A stretch of DNA of 64,000 nucleotides, from NCBI RefSeq assembly GCF_001644025.1, contig NZ_LUUK01000226.1, positions 1-64,000 on the forward strand. The letters are read 5' to 3'. Positions within the stretch are counted from its first letter, which is position 1. Each line of letters begins with the position of its first letter. The notes beneath the pieces were generated by a model, which saw only the letters and a list, made by a program, of their open reading frames with translations, was not told the origin of the DNA and made no database searches. The translations under genes were made by a program, and so were the position numbers. This DNA is from Methylomonas koyamae. GTDB taxonomy: Bacteria; Pseudomonadota; Gammaproteobacteria; Methylococcales; Methylomonadaceae. This document shows, piece after piece, positions 58,347-64,000 of the stretch.

Positions 58347-59993
58347 ATGACTCTAACCATCGCCCTGGCTCAACTGAATTTCACGGTCGCCGACATTTCC
58401 GGCAACGTCGAAAAAATCCTGTCCGCCGTCGAGCAAGCCAAACACCAACACGCCGATGTGATCGTTTTCCCGGAATTGTGCGTGACCGGCTACCCGCCGG
58501 AGGACTTGCTGTTGCGCGGCGATTTTTTGGCCCAGACCGAACGCGGTCTGGCCCGGCTGCTGCGCGACATCCAAGGCATTACCGCCGTGATCGGCTACCC
58601 GAGCCGGCAAGGCGAGACGCTCTACAACGCCGCCGCCGCGTTGCGGGACGGCGTCATCGTCGCCGAATACCACAAACTCGCCCTGCCGAACTACGGCGTC
58701 TTCGACGAGCAACGCTATTTCAAGGCTGGCCGGCACACCTGTCTTTTCGAAGTCAAGACCACGAAACTGGCGCTGACCATTTGCGAGGACATCTGGCGCG
58801 ACGGCATCATCGCCGCCAATCGCGACGCCGGCGCCGACATCATCCTGACCCTGAATGCTTCGCCGTTCCACGCCGGCAAGATGCAGCAACGCGAAACCAT
58901 CATTTGCAGCCAAGTTCGCGCGGCGGGCATTCCGTTGGTCTATGTTAATCAAATCGGCGGCCAGGACGAATTGGTCTTCGACGGCGCCTCCTTCGTCGCC
59001 GATCGCGATGGCGAGATTGTCTATCGCGCCGCCGAATTCGAGGAGCAACTCGATCTCGTCGAGTTCAACGGCTCGCGGCCGGCCAAAACCGGCATCGTCG
59101 CTCTCTACCAGCCGGTGGTCAGCGAATACAAGGCACTGGTGCTCGGCATTCGGGATTACGTGCGCAAGAACGGCTTCCAAGGCGCGATCCTAGGGCTATC
59201 GGGCGGCATAGACTCGGCACTGGTTCTGGCATTGGCGGTGGACGCGTTGGGCGCGGATAGGGTCGAATGCGTCCTGATGCCGTCGCGTTATACCCAAGAC
59301 ATCAGCAACCAAGATGCCGAGTTGGAAGCCAAGGCGCTCGGCGTCAGGCATCACGTGATCCCGATCGAACCGGCCGTCTCCGCGTTCAACGCCATGCTGT
59401 CGCCGCTGTTTGCCGGTTCCAAGACCGACACCACCGAGGAAAACATCCAAGCCCGCTGCCGGGGGGTTTTGCTGATGGCGCTGTCCAACAAACAAGGCAA
59501 ACTGTTGTTGACCACCGGCAATAAAAGCGAAATGAGCGTAGGCTATGCCACGCTCTACGGCGACATGGCCGGCGGCTTCGCGCCGCTCAAGGATGTCTCG
59601 AAATTACTGGTTTACCAACTGGCCGAATACCGCAACACGCTGACGCCGGTGATTCCGGAACGGGTGATTAGCCGGCCGCCGTCGGCCGAATTGGCCCCGG
59701 ACCAAAAAGACGAGGATTCGCTGCCGCCTTATTCGGTGCTAGACCCCATCCTGGCGCTATACATAGAGCGGGATCAATCGGCCGCCGACATCGTCGAGCT
59801 AGGCTATCCGCGCGAGGCGGTCGAACGCGCGATTTCGCTGGTCGATCGCAACGAATACAAACGCCGGCAATCGCCGCCCGGCATCCGCATTACCCCCCGC
59901 GCCTTCGGCCGGGATCGGCGTTATCCGATTTCGTCGGCCTACCGGGGCATTTCCGAACTCAACCCAACCGCGCAAGACAACGTTACGGAGTAA
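58347..59993 (+). CDS. nadE: Glutamine-dependent NAD+ synthetase
   Basis: 548 residues. Two domains: an N-terminal nitrilase-type glutaminase (about 1-250; catalytic Glu in VFPELCVTGYPPEDLL, Lys in EYHKLALPNYGVFDE, Cys in LTICEDIW) and a C-terminal ATP-pyrophosphatase synthetase (LSGGIDSALVLALAVDAL, with TTGNKSEMSVGYATLYGD). It amidates nicotinic acid adenine dinucleotide to NAD+, using glutamine. Third gene of the sucCD operon. Confidence 0.96.
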   Translation: MTLTIALAQLNFTVADISGNVEKILSAVEQAKHQHADVIVFPELCVTGYPPEDLLLRGDFLAQTERGLARLLRDIQGITAVIGYPSRQGETLYNAAAALRDGVIVAEYHKLALPNYGVFDEQRYFKAGRHTCLFEVKTTKLALTICEDIWRDGIIAANRDAGADIILTLNASPFHAGKMQQRETIICSQVRAAGIPLVYVNQIGGQDELVFDGASFVADRDGEIVYRAAEFEEQLDLVEFNGSRPAKTGIVALYQPVVSEYKALVLGIRDYVRKNGFQGAILGLSGGIDSALVLALAVDALGADRVECVLMPSRYTQDISNQDAELEAKALGVRHHVIPIEPAVSAFNAMLSPLFAGSKTDTTEENIQARCRGVLLMALSNKQGKLLLTTGNKSEMSVGYATLYGDMAGGFAPLKDVSKLLVYQLAEYRNTLTPVIPERVISRPPSAELAPDQKDEDSLPPYSVLDPILALYIERDQSAADIVELGYPREAVERAISLVDRNEYKRRQSPPGIRITPRAFGRDRRYPISSAYRGISELNPTAQDNVTE

Positions 59994-59996
59994 ATC

Positions 59997-61124
59997 ATGT
60001 CAACCCTGCGTACCCTGTTATTCACCGGCGGCCTGCTGCTGACGGCGCAAGCCGCCCAGGCTCGCGAGATCAACGTACCGGTGCCGATGGAATACGGCCT
60101 GATCAGAAGCGTACTGGTCAACCAGCTTTACACCGGCGCCGGCGAAACCGCGCGCGTCTGGAAGGACGGCAAGCAATGCAGTTTTTTGGATTTGTCCCAG
60201 CCGCAAATCGGCGGCGAGGACGGCTTGGTCAAAATCGAAAACCACGTGCAGGCCAAGATCGGCACCGCGCTCGGCAACAAATGCATGACCATCGTCGAAT
60301 GGTCCGGCATTCTGCAAACCTTTCAACAGCCCACGCTGGATTCGACCGGTAACGTGCTGTCGTTTCCGGTCACTCGCACCCAGGCCTACGACGGCAACGG
60401 TCAAGCGCTGAACATCGACCAATTGCTGTCGCTGATTAAAAAAGCCGCCGAACCGAAACTGGCCTCGCTAAAAATCGACCTGAACCGGGCTCGCCCGGAC
60501 ATCGCCAAATCGCTGCTGCCGTTTATCTCGGCGGAGCACAGCGAAGACTGGCACGACGCGGTCAACAGTCTACGTTTCAACCAAGCCAAGGCCGACGCCA
60601 AGGGCTTGTTGCTAGGTGTCGGCTACACGGCCAACGACCGGAAAAGCGACGGGATCAAGTCGTCGCCGGTATTGACCGAAACCGAACTCGCGCAATGGCG
60701 GCAACTCTGGCAAAACTGGCAAGGCTCGGTCGAGCAAGCCATCGAACGCACCAAACTGACCGCCGCCGACGAATCGGCCAAGGCCACGATGCGCGAGGTT
60801 TTGGAAAAGGCCGGCAGCGCGTTCGAACAAGGTCTGACCGGCGAATACGTGGCGGAAAACGATCCGGTACGGAAATTTTTCAACAGCTCGTGGGACAAAC
60901 TGGCACCGCTGCTGCGCTTGGCGTCCACGCAACTGCCGGGCGGCGAGAACTTGCGCTACGTGACGCTGGTGGCCGCGACCGACCTGATGTACGAACTGGA
61001 ATCGATAGGCTCGCCGCTCGGCCTGGAAGTCTCGTCCAACGGACTGCGTAAACTGGCGCGTTCGTTGATCGCCCAGGAATTTCCGAAAACCAAAACCAAG
61101 GGCAAACGCAAACATCAACAGTAG
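59997..61124 (+). CDS. Secreted hypothetical protein
   Basis: 375 residues. Signal peptide MSTLRTLLFTGGLLLTAQAAQA, cleaved before REINV. Contains two cysteines near residues 60 and 95 that could pair (KQCSFLDLS and GNKCMTIVEW). Middle and C-terminal parts are helical and Gln/Lys-rich; the end is basic (KTKTKGKRKHQQ). It has no domain I know; an opening beta part may form an ordered lipid- or polymer-binding unit. It begins 3 bases past nadE, so it is probably cotranscribed. Confidence 0.8.
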   Translation: MSTLRTLLFTGGLLLTAQAAQAREINVPVPMEYGLIRSVLVNQLYTGAGETARVWKDGKQCSFLDLSQPQIGGEDGLVKIENHVQAKIGTALGNKCMTIVEWSGILQTFQQPTLDSTGNVLSFPVTRTQAYDGNGQALNIDQLLSLIKKAAEPKLASLKIDLNRARPDIAKSLLPFISAEHSEDWHDAVNSLRFNQAKADAKGLLLGVGYTANDRKSDGIKSSPVLTETELAQWRQLWQNWQGSVEQAIERTKLTAADESAKATMREVLEKAGSAFEQGLTGEYVAENDPVRKFFNSSWDKLAPLLRLASTQLPGGENLRYVTLVAATDLMYELESIGSPLGLEVSSNGLRKLARSLIAQEFPKTKTKGKRKHQQ

Positions 61125-61346
61125 GAACCGTCCCGCCGCGCGCTGGCTTTGTCGGCAACGCGCGGCACGGAGTCAAAGCCCAGACACGACATAACGGGCC
61201 GGCTGCCGCCGGCCTGAAACCCGCACTGCTACAAAACTGTTTTATTGCAAGGGATTTTGCGCTAAATTCGCGCGTCATCCCGGCTTCGGGAGTAACGCCT
61301 TTTCGGTCCGGCGGCCGATTGCCGGAGCGTTGTTTTCGGGAGCGCC

Positions 61347-63446
61347 ATGCACGAATCACAGCCCCATTTGTTCGATATGCAGGCTTACATGCCGCACGGC
61401 CAATGTTACTTATGGCAAAGCGACTTGCTGTTGTTGCATACCGTGTCCGACGCGCTGATCGTGCTGTCTTACTACTCCATTCCGTTCGCGATGGTGTATG
61501 TGTTAAAGCGCCGCCAGGACATACAATTCGGCTGGGTATACTGGCTATTCGGTCTGTTTATCTTCCTATGCGGCACCACCCATTTACTGAGTATCTGGAA
61601 CGTTTGGGTACCCGATTATTGGGCGTCGGGACTGGTCAAACTGGCTACCGCCGCGGCTTCGTTGACCACGGCAGTCTTAATCTGGCCGCTGATCCCGAAA
61701 ATTCTGGCGATACCCAGCCAAAGCCAACTGATGGCCGCCAACGCTGCGCTGGCCAAGGAAATCGACAATCACCGTAAGACCGAACGCGAACTGCGCAAGC
61801 TGTCTTTGGCGATGCAATACAGTTCCAGCATGGTCATCATCACCGACCACCAGGCCAAGGTCGAATACTGCAATCCGGCATTTTATCGGATCACCGGATT
61901 TACCGAACAAGAAGTGATCGGCCACAAAGCCAATTTATTGAAATCCGATCTGACCGCCAACGAAATCTACGACGAATTGTGGCAAACCCTGAATGCCGGC
62001 CAGGACTGGCACGGCGAATTCCTGAACCGCAAGAAAAACGGCGACTTATTCTGGTGTCTGGAGTCGATCACGCCGATTCTGGACGACGATAACGCCATCA
62101 GCCACTTTGTCTCCATCATCCACGACATTAGCGACCGCAAGGATTCGGAAGAAATCATCAAGCATCTAGCGTATTTCGACCCGCTGACGGACTTGCCCAA
62201 CCGCGCCCTGTTCAACGAACGGCTGGCGCAATCTATTAGTCAGGCGCGCCGGCATCGCACCGAGTTCGCGTTGCTCTACATGGATTTGGACCGATTTAAG
62301 AATATCAACGACACGCTGGGGCATCTGGTCGGCGACAAACTGTTGATCGAAGTCGGCAAGCGCGTCACCGCTTGCTTGCGCGAGCACGAAACCGTGGCCC
62401 GCCTGGGCGGTGACGAATTCGCGATCATCGGACTAAATCTGCGCACCGCCACCGATGCCGGCGAAATCGCTCGGCGGGTGATCGAGCAAGTCAACCAAGC
62501 ATTTTTTATCGACGACCACCAATTGTTTATCGGTACCAGTCTGGGCATCGGGGTGTATCCGGCCGACGGGGAAAACAGCGAAACCTTGATCAAACACGCC
62601 GACGACGCGCTCTACCAGGCCAAACAGCGCGGCCGCAATAAATTCGAATTCTACGACGCGTCGGCCAACGCCCTGTCCTTGCGGCGCGTGACGCTGGAGC
62701 AGCATTTGCATCAGGCGCTGGCCCGGGGCGAATTCCAATTGCGCTATCTGCCGCTAGTAGCCTTGCCCGGCGGCGCGCCGGTCGGGGTCGAAGTGTTGTT
62801 GCGCTGGCACCCGGACATCGGCGAGGTTCAACCGGACGAATTCATTCCCATCGCCGAAGACAGCGGCCTGATCGTCGAGATCGGCGCTTGGGTATTGCGT
62901 ACCGCCTGCCGCGACATTCTAACCTTGCCGGCCGCGGCCGGCTTGATGCTGGCGATCAATCTGTCACCCCGCCAGTTCAAGCAACCCGACCTGATGAATC
63001 GCATCGACGCGATACTGGCGGAAACCGGTTTCCCGGCCAGCCGCCTGGCATTCGAAATGACCGAAAACATGTTGATGGACAATTTGGACGCGGCGATCGC
63101 GCAAATGCGGGCGATGAAAAGCCGCGACATGCGCCTGAGCATCGACGACTTCGGCACCGGTTTCTCGTCGCTGAGTAATTTGCGTCAGCTGCCGATCGAC
63201 ACGCTGAAAATCGATAAGTCCTTCATCGACGACCTCCACGCGGAAACCGGCGACGCCTGTATCGTCCGTTCCATCGTCGGTTTAGCGCACGGCATCCATT
63301 TGCAGGTGGTCGCCGAGGGCGTCGAAAACGAGCGGCAAACCGCTATGCTAGGCGCGCTAGATTGCGATCTGGCGCAAGGCTTTCACTTCAGCGCGCCGTT
63401 GAACCTGGCGGAACTCCGCGGCTACTTGGAAACCGGCCGGCCTTAA
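61347..63446 (+). CDS. Ethylene-receptor-like membrane sensor-PAS-GGDEF-EAL protein
   Basis: 699 residues. Three membrane helices at about 28-52, 62-84 and 93-118 resemble the ethylene-binding domain of plant ETR1. At a constant +10 offset every key ligand/copper residue I recall is present: D35, Y42, I45, P46, I72, C75 and H79 (ETR1 D25, Y32, I35, P36, I62, C65, H69). A PAS domain (~148-270), GGDEF (354-358, RLGGDEF, intact) and an EAL domain (E482, EVL variant; AFEMTENM, DDFGTGFSSL) follow. It should convert a membrane-borne small-molecule signal, possibly ethylene bound at Cu(I), into c-di-GMP change. Standing alone, 222 bases after the previous gene. Confidence 0.88.
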   Translation: MHESQPHLFDMQAYMPHGQCYLWQSDLLLLHTVSDALIVLSYYSIPFAMVYVLKRRQDIQFGWVYWLFGLFIFLCGTTHLLSIWNVWVPDYWASGLVKLATAAASLTTAVLIWPLIPKILAIPSQSQLMAANAALAKEIDNHRKTERELRKLSLAMQYSSSMVIITDHQAKVEYCNPAFYRITGFTEQEVIGHKANLLKSDLTANEIYDELWQTLNAGQDWHGEFLNRKKNGDLFWCLESITPILDDDNAISHFVSIIHDISDRKDSEEIIKHLAYFDPLTDLPNRALFNERLAQSISQARRHRTEFALLYMDLDRFKNINDTLGHLVGDKLLIEVGKRVTACLREHETVARLGGDEFAIIGLNLRTATDAGEIARRVIEQVNQAFFIDDHQLFIGTSLGIGVYPADGENSETLIKHADDALYQAKQRGRNKFEFYDASANALSLRRVTLEQHLHQALARGEFQLRYLPLVALPGGAPVGVEVLLRWHPDIGEVQPDEFIPIAEDSGLIVEIGAWVLRTACRDILTLPAAAGLMLAINLSPRQFKQPDLMNRIDAILAETGFPASRLAFEMTENMLMDNLDAAIAQMRAMKSRDMRLSIDDFGTGFSSLSNLRQLPIDTLKIDKSFIDDLHAETGDACIVRSIVGLAHGIHLQVVAEGVENERQTAMLGALDCDLAQGFHFSAPLNLAELRGYLETGRP

Positions 63447-63448
63447 GC

Positions 63449-64000
63449 CTAGCCCGCGGCATAAGGTCCAAGCGGATCGGCGCCCAGCGTGCCGACCAGC
63501 GTTTGCGGATAATCCGCCGCCGACACCGCCAGCAAGCGGGTCTTCGCCCGTTGCAAGCGCTCGACCAAATTCAATTCCGCCGCCGGCGCCTGGTGTCCGC
63601 TGGCGTTCAAAAAGGTTTGCAAATAATCGACATGACCCTGCCAAAGTGCAATGTCTCGCTGTTGTTTAATACTCAGCCGCTCGCGGTACCAATCGGAAGC
63701 CAACAAAGCCTCGCGGCCAAACATGGCTCGGATTTGCGGATGACTGGCGTCCATTCCCTGGTAGTATCCGTCGGCCATGATATGCAGCAAGGCGAACAGC
63801 GGCGGGCAAGCGTCTTGAATGCTGCCATCCTCGAAATACTGCCGGGCCACCCGCTGCTGGGTATCGACGATATTGTTAACCCCTTCCACAAACACCGCCA
63901 GACTCTGCCGTTCGGGTTGCAAAATCTCGTCGGTGAACACCGCGTAAGGATTATCGAAAATCTTGCCCATCAAGCCATGCACGAAGTGGCTGGTAATCCG
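63449..64000 (-). CDS. C-terminal part of an unidentified large protein (runs off the window)
   Basis: At least 183 codons are open to the right edge; the annotated GTG at 63982 is probably internal because the frame continues upstream (RITSHF). The sequence is mostly helical, with FVEGVNNIVDTQQRVAR, PPLFALLHIMADG and ERLSIKQQRDIALWQ. I do not recognise the family. The last residues (DPLGPYAAG) end normally. It is convergent with the ethylene-receptor-like gene, only 2 bases away. Confidence 0.6.
   Translation of the reverse strand, partial: RITSHFVHGLMGKIFDNPYAVFTDEILQPERQSLAVFVEGVNNIVDTQQRVARQYFEDGSIQDACPPLFALLHIMADGYYQGMDASHPQIRAMFGREALLASDWYRERLSIKQQRDIALWQGHVDYLQTFLNASGHQAPAAELNLVERLQRAKTRLLAVSAADYPQTLVGTLGADPLGPYAAG

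Overview
The window looks like a stretch of chromosome from a GC-rich gammaproteobacterium. The gene set (phosphoketolase, PilS/PilR, RimO, TusE/DsrC, UbiD, SucCD, NhaD, many c-di-GMP proteins, and a very large GltD/PyrK-type oxidoreductase) and the base composition suggest a methanotroph of the order Methylococcales, perhaps near Methylomonas. That assignment is an inference: no methane monooxygenase or rRNA gene lies in the window.

Layout. 1-10 kb: an AT-richer stand-alone TIR gene, phosphoketolase, a UDP-diacylglucosamine-pyrophosphatase-like phosphoesterase, a coupled minus-strand group (PfkB kinase, MazG, small secreted protein), DgkA, GcvH, an orphan efflux-adaptor-like protein, and a glycosyltransferase/PAP2 pair. 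10-21 kb: a CBS-PAS-GGDEF-EAL protein, TrkH, SecF without SecD, a 1227-residue NfnB-NfnA-like fused flavoprotein, and NhaD. 21-29 kb: cold-shock protein with a long leader and a terminator, RimO, a DsrC/TusE - TusB - SugE-like trio, a YcgR-like PilZ protein and Mfd. 28.7-32 kb is an accessory patch: ParE-type toxin-antitoxin, HicB-like antitoxin, a VPEP/PEP-CTERM-like surface protein running into a hairpin repeat cluster, and two small hypothetical genes. 32-36.5 kb: a compact operon of an acetolactate-synthase-like ThDP enzyme, an SDR and two divergent citrate-synthase-like proteins. 36.6-44.2 kb: TonB receptor, periplasmic substrate-binding protein and a 1478-residue hybrid kinase with GGDEF-EAL. 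44.2-50.6 kb: small secreted protein, repeat-rich spacer, fatty-acid-hydroxylase-like protein, UbiD, DUF885 protein, HDOD protein. 50.7-64 kb: pseudoreceiver-GADEF-EAL protein, membrane-anchored hypothetical, PilRS, SucCD-NadE operon, a secreted hypothetical, a GGDEF-EAL protein with an ethylene-receptor-like membrane sensor, and the C-terminal part of an unidentified gene at the right edge.

How the genes work together. Central metabolism (phosphoketolase, SucCD, GcvH, NadE, UbiD, the NfnBA-like enzyme) alternates with envelope and ion homeostasis (TrkH, NhaD, SecF, DgkA, PAP2). Signalling is heavily weighted to cyclic di-GMP: four multidomain GGDEF-EAL proteins plus a PilZ effector, with PilRS pointing to control of type IV pili. 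The most novel-looking units are the ThDP/SDR/citrate-synthase-like operon, the ethylene-receptor-like c-di-GMP protein, the fused NfnBA-like flavoprotein, and the receptor/binding-protein/kinase trio that follows the first of these.
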